A stretch of 64,000 nucleotides of DNA from Rhodoglobus vestalii (GCF_006788895.1 NZ_VFRA01000001.1:806001-870000); one strand, 5' to 3'. Counted from the stretch's first letter, positions 18,894 through 27,831 are shown. Program-made: numbers and translations. The notes: generated by a model from the letters alone, not told the origin.

Positions 18894-19976
18894 TTACTTC
18901 GTCGGGTTCAGCGGCAGTGCACTCACCGGCGCGCCCTTCAAACGCACCGAAACTGATTCCCCCGGCAGCGGATGCCGCTCCACCTCATGCTGCACCGCCA
19001 CGACTGTGCTATCGCTCAGTCGCACACGCGTGCGACGCAACGACCCGAGGAAGCTCGACGCAATGACAACGCCCGCGATACCGTCCGTTGCGAGAACCAT
19101 GTCCTCCGGCCGAACCAGCGCGACGACGGGGCCATCGGGCATCGGATCACCGAGAAGGTTAAGCCGCCAGCCGTGCAGCATGACTGTGCCATCGATCAGG
19201 TCTGCGGGCATCCGGTTGCTGAGACCAACAAAGTCGGCCACGAATGCGCTGCTGGGGGTCGCGTAGAGCTCTTCTGGTGTGCCGATCTGCTCGATGCGAC
19301 CGTCTCGCATCACGGCGACGCGATCCGCGACGGCGAGCGCCTCCTCCTGGTCGTGGGTCACGAAGACGGTGGTGATTCCGAGCTCGGTTTGGATGCGGCG
19401 GATCTCTTCGCGCAACTGCACCCTAACTTTGGCATCCAGCGCGCTGAGCGGTTCGTCGAGCAGCAGCACTCTTGGCCGCGTGACAAGCGCGCGGGCGAGA
19501 GCGACTCGCTGCTGCTGACCGCCGGAGAGCTGGTGGGCGAAGCGGTCGCGGTGCTTGGTGAGACCAACCATGTCGAGTGTTTCGAGGGCGCGCTCACGAC
19601 GACGAGCGGCCGGGACTTTGCGCATCTTCAGCCCGAACTCCACATTCTCCAGCACCGACATGTGGGGGAACAGCGAGTAGGCCTGAAAGACCATTCCGAT
19701 GTCGCGTTTGTTTGTGGGGATGTCCGCGACATCCTCGTCATCGATCAGGATGCGCCCGCCGTCGATGCTCTCAAGCCCCGAGATGCTGCGCAGCGCCGTG
19801 GTCTTGCCGCAACCGGAGGGCCCGAGCAGTGCGACGAGCTCACCGGGGGCAACGTTTAGGTCGATGCTGTTGAGCGCTGTGTGGCCAGCGAAGGCTTTGA
19901 CGACGGCGCTGAGCTGAACGGTCGCTCCGGTAACGGGTGCGCTCGTTGCACGACTGTCGGTGAGCGTTGTGGTCAT
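18894..19976 (-). CDS. ABC transporter ATP-binding protein (polyamine/iron type) with TOBE domain
   Basis: A 360-residue importer ATPase. Walker A GPSGCGKTT, Q-loop MVFQAYSLFPHMSV, signature LSGGQQQRVALARAL, Walker B VLLLDEPLSALD and H-loop VTHDQEEAL are all intact, followed by a C-terminal TOBE domain (about 280-355). This order is typical of PotA/FbpC/PhnT-type importers. It is the last gene of a leftward operon of binding protein, two permeases and ATPase, and its ATG overlaps the permease stop (ATGA). The substrate cannot be settled from the ATPase. Confidence 0.92.
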   Translation of the reverse strand: MTTTLTDSRATSAPVTGATVQLSAVVKAFAGHTALNSIDLNVAPGELVALLGPSGCGKTTALRSISGLESIDGGRILIDDEDVADIPTNKRDIGMVFQAYSLFPHMSVLENVEFGLKMRKVPAARRRERALETLDMVGLTKHRDRFAHQLSGGQQQRVALARALVTRPRVLLLDEPLSALDAKVRVQLREEIRRIQTELGITTVFVTHDQEEALAVADRVAVMRDGRIEQIGTPEELYATPSSAFVADFVGLSNRMPADLIDGTVMLHGWRLNLLGDPMPDGPVVALVRPEDMVLATDGIAGVVIASSFLGSLRRTRVRLSDSTVVAVQHEVERHPLPGESVSVRLKGAPVSALPLNPTK

Positions 19977-20851
19977 GATTTTCTCCTAGCGGGTGTCGCT
20001 GATCCGAGTCGACCAATGATGAGTAGCAAGACGAAGGCCAGGGCGAGCGCAAAGAGCGCAAAGATCACGGCAACCCAGGGGTCGGATTGTGAAACCTGCA
20101 GCAGCGCGGTCTGAAGGTTACGACGGTTGAGCAGACTAGCGATCGTGAACTCGCCAAGCACTACCGCAATGGAGATGAAGGATGCCGCGAGCACTCCTCG
20201 GCGCAGGTTCGGCAGCAGCACTTGCCAGAGCACCGTCAGCCAGCCGGCGCCAAGAGTGCTGGCCGCCTCGCTGAGGGTCTTCACCGGGATCGCGTCAAGG
20301 TTCGACTGGATGGCGCGATAGGCGTAGGGCAGCACGGTGATGCCGTAGGCGAAAGCGAGAGTCCAGGTTGAGCCACCGAGCACCTTCACCACAATCGAAT
20401 AGACGGGGGCGAGGCCCACGACGAGCACGATGGCGGGCACTGTGATCGGGATGATGCAGATGAACTCGAGCGTGCGCTTGAGGCGCGGAAACTGCATGTG
20501 CACGAGCACCATCGTCGGCAGTAGAAGTACGAGCACGATGCCGACGGTGATGGCGGCCAGCAAGAGTGAGTTCTCAATCGCTTGGTACAGGCCACGGTAG
20601 GTGCGCGCACTGTCTTCGCTGAACAGACCTGTCCAGTGAACGACGGTATAGCTGCCGGCGAGACCGTCCCTGAACGTGAACTCGATCATCGCGATCACGG
20701 GAATCAAAAAGATCGTGCCGATAATTCCGAGGATGAGACGACGCGCGAGTGCGCTGGGTTCGGCCCCAATGCGCGCGGCGTGGTTTGCGGGCTTCGTTCG
20801 TGTGCTCGGCGGCTCGACCGGATGCACGGGGGCCGCGACGTTGGCGCTCAC
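19973..20851 (-). CDS. ABC transporter permease (second)
   Basis: About 292 residues with six predicted membrane helices and the EAA loop SEAASTLGAGWLTVLWQVLLPNLRRGVLAA that contacts the ATPase. It resembles PotC/FbpB-type inner-membrane subunits. GTG at 20851 is preferred because it gives a 4-bp overlap (GTGA) with the preceding permease stop; an ATG at 20896 is also in frame. Together with its neighbours it should import a polyamine, phosphonate or iron-like substrate. Confidence 0.88.
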   Translation of the reverse strand: MSANVAAPVHPVEPPSTRTKPANHAARIGAEPSALARRLILGIIGTIFLIPVIAMIEFTFRDGLAGSYTVVHWTGLFSEDSARTYRGLYQAIENSLLLAAITVGIVLVLLLPTMVLVHMQFPRLKRTLEFICIIPITVPAIVLVVGLAPVYSIVVKVLGGSTWTLAFAYGITVLPYAYRAIQSNLDAIPVKTLSEAASTLGAGWLTVLWQVLLPNLRRGVLAASFISIAVVLGEFTIASLLNRRNLQTALLQVSQSDPWVAVIFALFALALAFVLLLIIGRLGSATPARRKS

Positions 20852-21789
20852 TGTTGCCACCGTGAGGTGCGGGACTGCAGCACCGAGTATGCCCACATGA
20901 CGACGACCATGACCACGATCATCCCGAGCGCGAGTGCACCGGCCATGTTTTCGCGGCCCAGCACGGTCTCGCTGACAAGAGCCGAACGGATCTGTAGGGG
21001 AACGATTTGCGAACCCTGGCTGATGAGGGCGGCGGCGGTCGCAAACGACGAGAACGCGTTGGCGAAGAGCAACAGTAGGGAGCCGAGGAAGGCGGGCGCG
21101 AGCACGGGGGCAGCGATGTGTCGCCAGTAGGCAAAGCGTGTGCCGCCGAGAGTTGCGCTGGCCTCAGCCCACTGCGGTCGCAGCGCGGTGAGCGCGGGCA
21201 AGAAGGTAATCACCATGAGGGGAACCTGGAAGTAGACGTAGGGAAGGATGAGGCCCGGCACCTGGTAAAGCCAAACACCATCCGCAAAAATATCGATCCC
21301 GAAAGTGTCACGCAGGATAACCGTGACGAGCCCCTGCACGCCGATTGTGGCAATGAACGCAAAGGCGAGCATCACCCCGCCGAATTGGGCGAGCACACTG
21401 GCTGCCGACTCGATGATGGTGCGCAGTAGGCCGCCCACTTTCGTGCCAAGCATGGCGTAGCAAATGAGAGCGCCGACAACAGCACCGATGACGGCGGTGA
21501 CCCCGGAGAGCCAGAACGAACCACCGAAGGTGGTGAGGATGGTCGGAGTGAACAACCCGGTCACGTTGTCGAACGTCAGCGTGCCGTCGTCGGAGAAGAA
21601 CCCCGTGACGACCGCGAGGATTGTGGGGAGAGCAAGAAAAATGAGAACGTAGGCCGCAAATGGTGTGAGCCCCGCATAGGCGAGGCGACGACGCCGATTC
21701 GACGGCTTGGCCGGTGCTACCCGAGGATGGTGCCGAGCGGAGTGCTCGACACCATCCTGTTCGGGCGCCGGCGCAGTTGCTAGCGACAC
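20848..21789 (-). CDS. ABC transporter permease (first)
   Basis: About 313 residues with a basic cytoplasmic start (PSNRRRRLAYAGL) and six membrane helices. The EAA loop is AEASATLGGTRFAYWRHIAAPVLAPAFLGS. It resembles PotB-type subunits. GTG at 21789 is chosen because upstream codons overlap the binding-protein gene and are not conserved-looking; no clear ribosome site is seen, so the start is tentative. Confidence 0.85.
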   Translation of the reverse strand: MSLATAPAPEQDGVEHSARHHPRVAPAKPSNRRRRLAYAGLTPFAAYVLIFLALPTILAVVTGFFSDDGTLTFDNVTGLFTPTILTTFGGSFWLSGVTAVIGAVVGALICYAMLGTKVGGLLRTIIESAASVLAQFGGVMLAFAFIATIGVQGLVTVILRDTFGIDIFADGVWLYQVPGLILPYVYFQVPLMVITFLPALTALRPQWAEASATLGGTRFAYWRHIAAPVLAPAFLGSLLLLFANAFSSFATAAALISQGSQIVPLQIRSALVSETVLGRENMAGALALGMIVVMVVVMWAYSVLQSRTSRWQQ

Positions 21790-21826
21790 GATGTGTTTTG
21801 TGAAATGAGCTCTAGCGGAATGGGCG

Positions 21827-22939
21827 TTAGCCGATTGCCGCAGCCCACTTTTCAGCCAAGATGGTTGCGTTCTTTTCCGCCTGTTCCGGGGTCGGGGTGA
21901 CAAGTTCGCCCTCGAGCGCACCGAGGGCGTCGAGTGCGTCGGTGTCAACCGTTCCGGCATCCTGCATAGCCTGGATCGTTACGGGGTAAGCACCACCGAC
22001 GATGAACAGATTTTGCGCTTCGGGGCTGTAGAGGAACTCTTGCCACAGGCGAGCAGCGGCGGGGTGCGGGGCATCCTTGCTGACGGCCTGGTTGTAGAAG
22101 CTCGTGTACACCGGACCGGAAAGCGTGGTGACCTTCCAGCCATCGACCGTTGCCGCCGCAGCGAGGTTGTTATAGCTCCAGTCGAAAGCAACCTTGGTCT
22201 CGCCGGCAGCAATCGTTGCTCCCGTCACGTTGACCGGAATGAAGTTGCCAGCCTTGTTGAGTTCACTGAAGAACTCGATGCCGGGGGTGAAATCGTCGAG
22301 CGTTCCACCACTGTGGACCGTGGCAAGTCCGAGAGCAGCAAACGCGGCTCCTGCTTGCGTTGGATCACCGTTCAACGCAACAGCACCGCGGTACTCGGAC
22401 TTGAGCAGGTCGTCGAGGCTCGTGGGCTCGGGAACCGAGTTGGAGTCATAGCCGATTGACATGCTGCCGGTGTAGTCGTTGACCCAGAGGCCGGTTGCTT
22501 CCTTGTTGCCCTCGGGAATCTCATCCCAGTTGGCAACCATGTAGGGAGCGAAGTAGTCAAGGCTGTCGAGGGCTACAGCGGTTCCGAGGTCGAAGACGTC
22601 GGGTGCGGTGTCTTGACCCTTGAGGTTGTCTGCGGCGGCGATTTCTTCGGCACTCGAGATATCGGGGTCAGCGGAGTTGACGATTATGTCGTACTTCTCT
22701 TCAAAGAGAGCCTTGATCTCGCCGTAGTTCGCCCAGTTGTCGGGAAGAGCGATGACGTTGAGTTCTCCCTCAGCCTGCGCGGCTGCGATGAGAGCGTCCA
22801 TGCCGCCGAAGTCTTCAACGCTGGTTGCTACCGATGCGTCGACGTCTCCAGCTGTTGCCTCAGGCGTGCTGCAGGCGCTGAGGGTGATCGCCGAAGCTGC
22901 AACGAGTGCGACAGCGGCGAGGGTGCGCTTAGTGAACAA
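21827..22939 (-). CDS. Extracellular solute-binding lipoprotein of an ABC importer
   Basis: About 370 residues. A lipoprotein signal peptide (KRTLAAVALVAASAITLSAC, cysteine near residue 22) is followed by a type II periplasmic-binding fold (LNVIALPDNWANYGEIKALFEEKYDI at the start of lobe 1). It resembles binding proteins of the PotD/FbpA/PhnS cluster; the ligand is unclear. The start is TTG at 22939, five bases after a perfect GGAGGA; longer in-frame versions would place 50 non-signal residues before the signal peptide. First gene of the importer operon. Confidence 0.88.
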   Translation of the reverse strand: MFTKRTLAAVALVAASAITLSACSTPEATAGDVDASVATSVEDFGGMDALIAAAQAEGELNVIALPDNWANYGEIKALFEEKYDIIVNSADPDISSAEEIAAADNLKGQDTAPDVFDLGTAVALDSLDYFAPYMVANWDEIPEGNKEATGLWVNDYTGSMSIGYDSNSVPEPTSLDDLLKSEYRGAVALNGDPTQAGAAFAALGLATVHSGGTLDDFTPGIEFFSELNKAGNFIPVNVTGATIAAGETKVAFDWSYNNLAAAATVDGWKVTTLSGPVYTSFYNQAVSKDAPHPAAARLWQEFLYSPEAQNLFIVGGAYPVTIQAMQDAGTVDTDALDALGALEGELVTPTPEQAEKNATILAEKWAAAIG

Positions 22940-23104
22940 GAGTTCCTCCAGTGATCGTGACGGCCGCCCGCGCAGTTTGCGGGCTGAGGAAACAGAAACG
23001 ATCCGTTGATGACCGTACTCAGTGGCATGGTGTGCTCCGTTGCCCACGGGTAAACGATCTATGAACGACACAAATACACTCTCCGCGAGCTTCATTCGCG
23101 CCGG

Positions 23105-24367
23105 ATGTCCTCGCCCCTCGGTAAAGTCGGCTCTGTGGTCGACTCACTTTCTGCATCCCAGGCGCGCCGTGTTCTTTTGGCTGCCCAGGGCTTCGGTCGG
23201 CCCACCGCGACAGCAACTAGACCCGCCGGAACGCGACAGCTCAATCTGCTGTTCGACCGCATCCGACTGCTTCAGCTCGACTCCGTGAATGTCTTCGAGC
23301 GCAGCCACTACCAACCCGTGTTCGCCCGCCTCGGCCACTATGACAAGAGCGTGCTTGACGCTCTCACTTTTGGCAAAGCCACCGCGAGCAGACCCCGCCG
23401 CTGCATCGAATACTGGGCCCACGAGGCAGCCCTCATTCCCCTCGAATCATGGCCTCTCTGGCGGTGGAAAATGGATGCCCTCAGCCGTCGCGACCCGGAA
23501 CGCTACGACTGGGCGCGCAACAACCAAGCAATGCTGCAGTGGTTGCGCGAAGAACTCGCCAGCACTGGCCCTATTTCGGCTCGCGAGATTGAGCACGACG
23601 CCAATCGCCGCACCGGACCATGGTGGGGCTGGTCAGACGTGAAACAGGGCCTCGAGATGCTGTTCCGCTGGGGTGAGGTCGTTAGCGCTGGCCGCACCCG
23701 CTTCGAAAGACGCTATGCGCTCACTGAGCAGGTCATTCCTGCGCAACTACGCGAGCGCGAGGTGTCCCGCGCCGACGCGCACCTCGCCCTGGTTTCACAA
23801 GCAGCACAGGCGCTGGGAGTTGCCACGGCATCCGATCTGGCTGACTACTTTCGGCTCAAGCTTGTCGACGTTCGTGCAACTATTGCCGAGCTGGCCGACA
23901 GCGGCGAACTTGTACCCGTCACGGTGCAGGGCTGGAAGCAGCCGACCTGGCTGCACCGGGATGCCCGCCTGCCGCGCCGCATCGAGCACGTCGCACTGCT
24001 CTCCCCCTTTGACCCCGTGGTGTGGGATCGCCAACGGGCCGAACGCATGTTTGGGTTCCACTACCGCATCGAGATTTACACACCTGAACCGAAGCGTCAG
24101 TTTGGCTACTACTCACTGCCAGTTCTGGTGGATGATGCACTTGTCGGGCGCATTGACCTCAAGACCGACCGGCACGCCCGTGTGCTGCGCGTGCAATCGG
24201 CCTGGCATGAGGACGGCTTAGAGGCACAGGCTGGCGCACTCGGCGCTCTCGCGGAGCGGATCGTGCCGACGCTGCGCGAAATCGCGCACTGGCAGGGCAT
24301 GGAAGCCATCATCGTTGTCGGTCGCGGCACTCTTTCGCCCGCGATTGCGGCAGAACTGCGGCACTAG
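23105..24367 (+). CDS. Winged-helix DNA glycosylase of the AlkZ/YcaQ (AlkX) family
   Basis: Up to 420 residues of the HTH_42 superfamily. The motif Q-L-D at residues 57-59 (RLLQLDSVNVFERSHY) corresponds to the catalytic QxD of the YcaQ/AlkX branch, which removes crosslinked or alkylated bases; the classical AlkZ branch has QxQ. Three winged-helix repeats and a C-terminal beta barrel (VLVDDALVGRIDLKTDR) are recognisable. An ATG (23105) and a GTG (23135) are both possible starts. It is divergent from the ABC importer operon. Function is from family knowledge. Confidence 0.87.
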   Translation: MSSPLGKVGSVVDSLSASQARRVLLAAQGFGRPTATATRPAGTRQLNLLFDRIRLLQLDSVNVFERSHYQPVFARLGHYDKSVLDALTFGKATASRPRRCIEYWAHEAALIPLESWPLWRWKMDALSRRDPERYDWARNNQAMLQWLREELASTGPISAREIEHDANRRTGPWWGWSDVKQGLEMLFRWGEVVSAGRTRFERRYALTEQVIPAQLREREVSRADAHLALVSQAAQALGVATASDLADYFRLKLVDVRATIAELADSGELVPVTVQGWKQPTWLHRDARLPRRIEHVALLSPFDPVVWDRQRAERMFGFHYRIEIYTPEPKRQFGYYSLPVLVDDALVGRIDLKTDRHARVLRVQSAWHEDGLEAQAGALGALAERIVPTLREIAHWQGMEAIIVVGRGTLSPAIAAELRH

Positions 24368-24421
24368 CGTTCTCACACCGACTGCCGCCGAGGCCGGTGC
24401 CGGTGCTCGGCACAGTGCTTG

Positions 24422-25306
24422 CTAGAAGCCGCCGCCGATCTCACCGAGGCGCTTCACGCGTTCGGCGAGCGGCGGGTGAGTGCTGAACAGGCGATCCACG
24501 ATGCCCGGTTTGGTGGGGTCAGAGATCCACATGTGGGCCATCGTCGAGTTTTGCTTCTTCATCGGTCGACTGTAGTCCGAAAGTTTTTGCAGGGCACTGG
24601 CGAGAGCATCCGGATGCCGCGTAGTGAGTGCCCCCGTGGCATCCGCCAAGTATTCACGCTGGCGCGAAATGGACGCCTGCACCGCCGCGGCAACGAGTGG
24701 AGAAATGACGAGGGCGGCAAGACCGACGACGATCATGATCGGGTTGGAGTTGTTATTGTTGCCACGCCCGCCGAATAGGGTGAATCTGAGCGCAATGTCA
24801 GAGATGAAACCGACCGCCACGACAAGGCCAAACACGATCATCGAAACTCGGATGTCGTAGTTCTGCACGTGACCCATCTCGTGGGCCATCACGCCCTCAA
24901 GCTCAGCATCGTCAAGCAGTTCGAGAATGCCCGTGGTCGCTGCGACCGCAGCGTGCTCCGGGTCGCGGCCGGTGGCGAACGCGTTCGGAGCCGGGTCGTT
25001 AACGATGTAAACCTTCGGCATCGGCGTTCCCGTCGTGATCGACAGGTTTTCGACGATCCGGTACAACCGCGGGTTGTCTGATTTCTGGATCTCGATCGCA
25101 CCGCTCATCGACAATGCCTGGCGAGACGCCGCGAAATACTGAATCGCCGTGAAGATCCCCGCACCGATAACCGTACCGATCGTGACCGTCAGCGGATCGC
25201 CTCCCATGAGGAAGCTCAGCGCGAAACCAAGAAACCCGATGATGATGACAAAGAGGATGATGATAAAAACGGTGTTGCGCTTGTTTTTTGCTATGGCGCG
25301 ATACAT
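24422..25306 (-). CDS. htpX: M48 family zinc metalloprotease HtpX
   Basis: A 294-residue membrane protease that degrades misfolded membrane proteins. Two N-terminal helices (12-32, 41-60), the zinc motif HEMGH at residues 142-146 and the third ligand region QREYLADATG are visible; two more helices lie between them (about 155-210). The DPAPNAFATGRDPEHAAVAATTG segment is typical. lemA lies 37 bp upstream in the same direction; htpX-lemA pairing is common. Confidence 0.95.
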   Translation of the reverse strand: MYRAIAKNKRNTVFIIILFVIIIGFLGFALSFLMGGDPLTVTIGTVIGAGIFTAIQYFAASRQALSMSGAIEIQKSDNPRLYRIVENLSITTGTPMPKVYIVNDPAPNAFATGRDPEHAAVAATTGILELLDDAELEGVMAHEMGHVQNYDIRVSMIVFGLVVAVGFISDIALRFTLFGGRGNNNNSNPIMIVVGLAALVISPLVAAAVQASISRQREYLADATGALTTRHPDALASALQKLSDYSRPMKKQNSTMAHMWISDPTKPGIVDRLFSTHPPLAERVKRLGEIGGGF

Positions 25307-25343
25307 CGAGGTTTCCTAGCGACGCTCTCGGAGAAGAACAGAA

Positions 25344-25910
25344 TTAGAACTGCACGCGGGGCGGCTCGGCGATGGATGCGGCATCCGCCACCTCGAAGAA
25401 GTCACGCTCGGTGAAGCCAAGGCCGCGCACGAACAGCGTGTTCGGGAAGAGCTTGATCTTGGTGTTGAGCTCACGAACCCCACCGTTGTAGAAGCGGCGA
25501 CTGGCTTGAACCTTGTCCTCCGTGTCAACCAGTTCGCCCTGAAGCTGGAGAAAGTTTTGGCTAGCCTGCAACTGGGGGTATGCCTCAGCGACCGCAAAGA
25601 TGCTCTTCAAAGCCGACTGCATGTGATTCTCAGCGGCAGCGGCATCCACCGGGCCCTCCGCACTCAGCGTTTCGGCACGAGCCTTAGTGACGGCTTCAAA
25701 GACACCCCTCTCGTGAGCCGCATAGCCCTTCACCGTCTCGATAAGGTTTGGCAGAAGATCGGCTCGACGCTTCAGTTGCACCGTGATGTCACTCCACGCC
25801 TCATCAACGCGAACATTGAGGGTCACGAGCGAGTTGTAGGTCGCCCACAGGTAAATACCCACGATGACGACGAGCAGTACGATGACGCCAATTACGATCA
25901 GGAGTTCCAT
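25344..25910 (-). CDS. lemA: LemA family protein
   Basis: A 188-residue protein with an N-terminal membrane helix (residues 3-23) and the helical LemA domain: YNSLVTLNVRVDEAWSDITVQLKRRADLLPNLIETVKGYAAHE, later FFEVADAASIAEPPRVQF at the C-terminus. The function is unknown but it travels with HtpX-type proteases. ATG 25910 is preceded by GGAG-containing sequence; longer in-frame starts overlap unrelated sequence. Confidence 0.94.
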   Translation of the reverse strand: MELLIVIGVIVLLVVIVGIYLWATYNSLVTLNVRVDEAWSDITVQLKRRADLLPNLIETVKGYAAHERGVFEAVTKARAETLSAEGPVDAAAAENHMQSALKSIFAVAEAYPQLQASQNFLQLQGELVDTEDKVQASRRFYNGGVRELNTKIKLFPNTLFVRGLGFTERDFFEVADAASIAEPPRVQF

Positions 25911-25934
25911 GTCCTCACTATAGAACGTTCCACT

Positions 25935-26064
25935 GTGCCCAGACCCCGCAACCGCTTGGGCGTCATCGACGAGCATCCCGACATCGTGTTTGTTTCGGAA
26001 CTCTGGGTGTCGGCCGAAGCTCACCAGCCATCGCTGCAACTCGCGAGCATTCAGGTAGCCATTA
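25935..26064 (+). pseudogene. Probable remnant of an ABM (quinol monooxygenase-like) gene
   Basis: Between lemA and the aquaporin gene the plus-strand frame from GTG 25935 reads EHPDIVFVSELWVSAEAH followed by QPSLQLASIQVAI. This resembles the middle and end of antibiotic-biosynthesis-monooxygenase domains (VxVxExWxSxEAHxxxLxxxxVQ). The N-terminal half of such a domain is missing and the frame runs into the aquaporin 3' end. I infer a gene fragment; chance similarity is not excluded. Confidence 0.35.
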
Positions 26065-26754
26065 CTGTGAGGCGATTCGGCGCTCGGGGAGCCACCAGCG
26101 CACTAGGGCAAACCCGATGGCGGCACCGATGAGTTGGGCGGCGATGAAGCCGGGAGCGGAGCTGGGGGCGATTCCTGCGAAAGTGTCGCTGAACATTCGT
26201 CCGATGGTGATGGCGGGGTTGGCGAAGCTTGTGGAGCTTGTGAAGAAATAGGCCCCTCCGATGTACGCGCCAACAGCGATGGGGGCAAGCGGTGCGCGGC
26301 CGGTGCGCACAAGCACAAAGATCACGACGATGAGTCCGGCGGTGGCCACAACCTCGCTGAGAAAGTGGCCCGGCGTGAGACGGTCGGTGGTGCTGAAAGT
26401 GATGGCGGGTTGCGAAAACATGAGGTTCGCGAGGATGGCTCCGGCGATGCATCCGACGATCTGAGCGGGAATGTAGAGCGCAGTGTCTCGCCACGAGCGC
26501 AGACCGCTGAGTGAATCGACGATGGAGACGACCGGGTTGAAGTGCGCACCGCTGACAGTCATGAACACGAGGATGAGCACGCCAAGCCCGAATGCGGTTG
26601 CGAGGGCATTCTCGAGAAGTTGCAGGCCGACGTCGCCGGGCGAGAGCTGCTGGGCGGCGATACCGGAACCGATGACGACGGCGGCGAGGCCGGCGCTGCC
26701 GACGAATTCTGCGGTCAGACGACGGGCAAGGGCAAAGCGGTGGGGCGCGGTCAT
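26062..26754 (-). CDS. aqpS: Aquaporin-family channel, probably for arsenite
   Basis: About 230 residues with six membrane helices and both half-helix motifs: SGAHFNPVVSIVD (first, NPV) and SSTSFANPAITIGR (second, NPA). It is divergent from an ArsR-ArsC fusion gene with an operator-like site in the 66-bp gap, the arrangement of AqpS-type channels that release arsenite formed by ArsC (known in Sinorhizobium). The assignment to arsenic rests on context; the fold itself only says major intrinsic protein. ATG at 26754 is preferred over 26775 because it follows a GGGGAG-like site less closely packed with the operator. Confidence 0.85.
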   Translation of the reverse strand: MTAPHRFALARRLTAEFVGSAGLAAVVIGSGIAAQQLSPGDVGLQLLENALATAFGLGVLILVFMTVSGAHFNPVVSIVDSLSGLRSWRDTALYIPAQIVGCIAGAILANLMFSQPAITFSTTDRLTPGHFLSEVVATAGLIVVIFVLVRTGRAPLAPIAVGAYIGGAYFFTSSTSFANPAITIGRMFSDTFAGIAPSSAPGFIAAQLIGAAIGFALVRWWLPERRIASQ

Positions 26755-26764
26755 GGGGAGATCA

Positions 26765-26780
26765 TATCGAAACATTGATA
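26765..26780. promoter_or_regulatory. Probable ArsR operator between aqpS and arsR-arsC
   Basis: TATCGAAACATTGATA, a partial palindrome of the ATC...GAT type bound by ArsR-family regulators, midway between the divergent starts. A TCTATG element follows at 26786-26791 and recurs in the second operator. Confidence 0.5.
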
Positions 26781-26820
26781 ACTGTCTATGAATTGGTGTT
26801 GGGCGTTTAGACTGCCTTCT

Positions 26821-27768
26821 ATGTCAGCGACCGCACCCCAGGCCTCCGAACGCGCTGTCGCCGAACGTATCGCCCAGAGCATGCGGGCGATTGCCGATCC
26901 GACCCGGGTGCAGATTCTCCGACTGCTCATGGATGCCCCGGATGGCCGCCGCGGAGTCACCGATCTCGCCGGTCGTTTAGGCCTCAGCCAACCGACCGTC
27001 AGCCACCACGTGCGCATCATGGCCAACGATGGCATCCTTCAGGGCACGCAGGAGGGTCGTCAGGCCTGGTATTCACTTGTGCCATCGCGGCTCGCGGACG
27101 TGTTTGACTTTGTGCAGCGCTCCCCCACCGACGCCTCGCCGTCGCCTGTTGCCCCTGCCGTGCTCGAGCGCATCACTGACGATCTCGCGTTGCGTTTTGC
27201 CGGAGTTTTTTCGCGCGAAACGGTGGCCGAATACGTTGCCAGCAGCTACAAATTGTTGCGTCAGAGCGCTCCGCGCGATCGCCACTTGTCGTCACACACG
27301 TCGCGGTTCGCCGCCGACCGACTGGGGTCTCTGGCTGACGTGGATGACGCGGCATCCGGTTCTGGCACTGACGTGCTGTTCGTGTGCGTGCAGAATGCGG
27401 GTCGCTCGCAATTGGCATCCGCGATTCTGCGTTCTCTGGCCGGAGACCGGGTGCGGGTGTCGACCGCGGGGTCGCAGCCGACCGAAACCATCAACCCCAA
27501 GATCGTCGCGGTGCTTGATGAGATTGGGGTTTCGGTTGATGGCGAGTACCCGAAGCCGCTGACCGATGAGGTGGTGCGGGGGGCGGATGTCGTGATCACG
27601 ATGGGTTGCGGCGATGCGTGCCCGATCTACCCTGGCCGTCGCTACCTCGATTGGGAACTACCCGACCCCGCCGAGATGTCGATGGATGGTGTGCGTGCCG
27701 TGCGCGATGACATCGATCGTCGGGTGCGCGAGCTGTTGCGCTCGCTGCCGTCGATGAACGCTGAGTGA
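26821..27768 (+). CDS. arsR: ArsR regulator fused to a three-helix domain and ArsC phosphatase-like domain
   Basis: A 315-residue fusion. Residues 1-100 form an ArsR winged helix (RAIADPTRVQILRLL; LGLSQPTVSHHVRIM). About 105-165 is the three-helix bundle often seen in such fusions (LALRFAGVFSRETVAEYVASSY). About 180-310 is an arsenate-reductase domain of the low-molecular-weight phosphatase fold, with P-loop CVQNAGRS and a CGDACP cysteine pair. The ArsR part contains no cysteine, so arsenite cannot be sensed by the usual CxC site; sensing through the ArsC part is an inference. ATG at 26821; earlier ATG 26788 falls in the operator region. Confidence 0.88.
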   Translation: MSATAPQASERAVAERIAQSMRAIADPTRVQILRLLMDAPDGRRGVTDLAGRLGLSQPTVSHHVRIMANDGILQGTQEGRQAWYSLVPSRLADVFDFVQRSPTDASPSPVAPAVLERITDDLALRFAGVFSRETVAEYVASSYKLLRQSAPRDRHLSSHTSRFAADRLGSLADVDDAASGSGTDVLFVCVQNAGRSQLASAILRSLAGDRVRVSTAGSQPTETINPKIVAVLDEIGVSVDGEYPKPLTDEVVRGADVVITMGCGDACPIYPGRRYLDWELPDPAEMSMDGVRAVRDDIDRRVRELLRSLPSMNAE

Positions 27769-27805
27769 ACTAACGTCGGCCCGCGCTCGCGCGCCCTGCT
27801 TAACC

Positions 27806-27823
27806 CATAGATATTCATCTATG
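27806..27823. promoter_or_regulatory. Palindromic operator upstream of arsC
   Basis: CATAGAT-ATTC-ATCTATG, a perfect 7-bp inverted repeat with a 4-bp centre, ending 8 bases before the arsC ATG. It probably binds the ArsR fusion and would block translation initiation or transcription when occupied. Confidence 0.6.
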
Positions 27824-27831
27824 CTTTAGCT

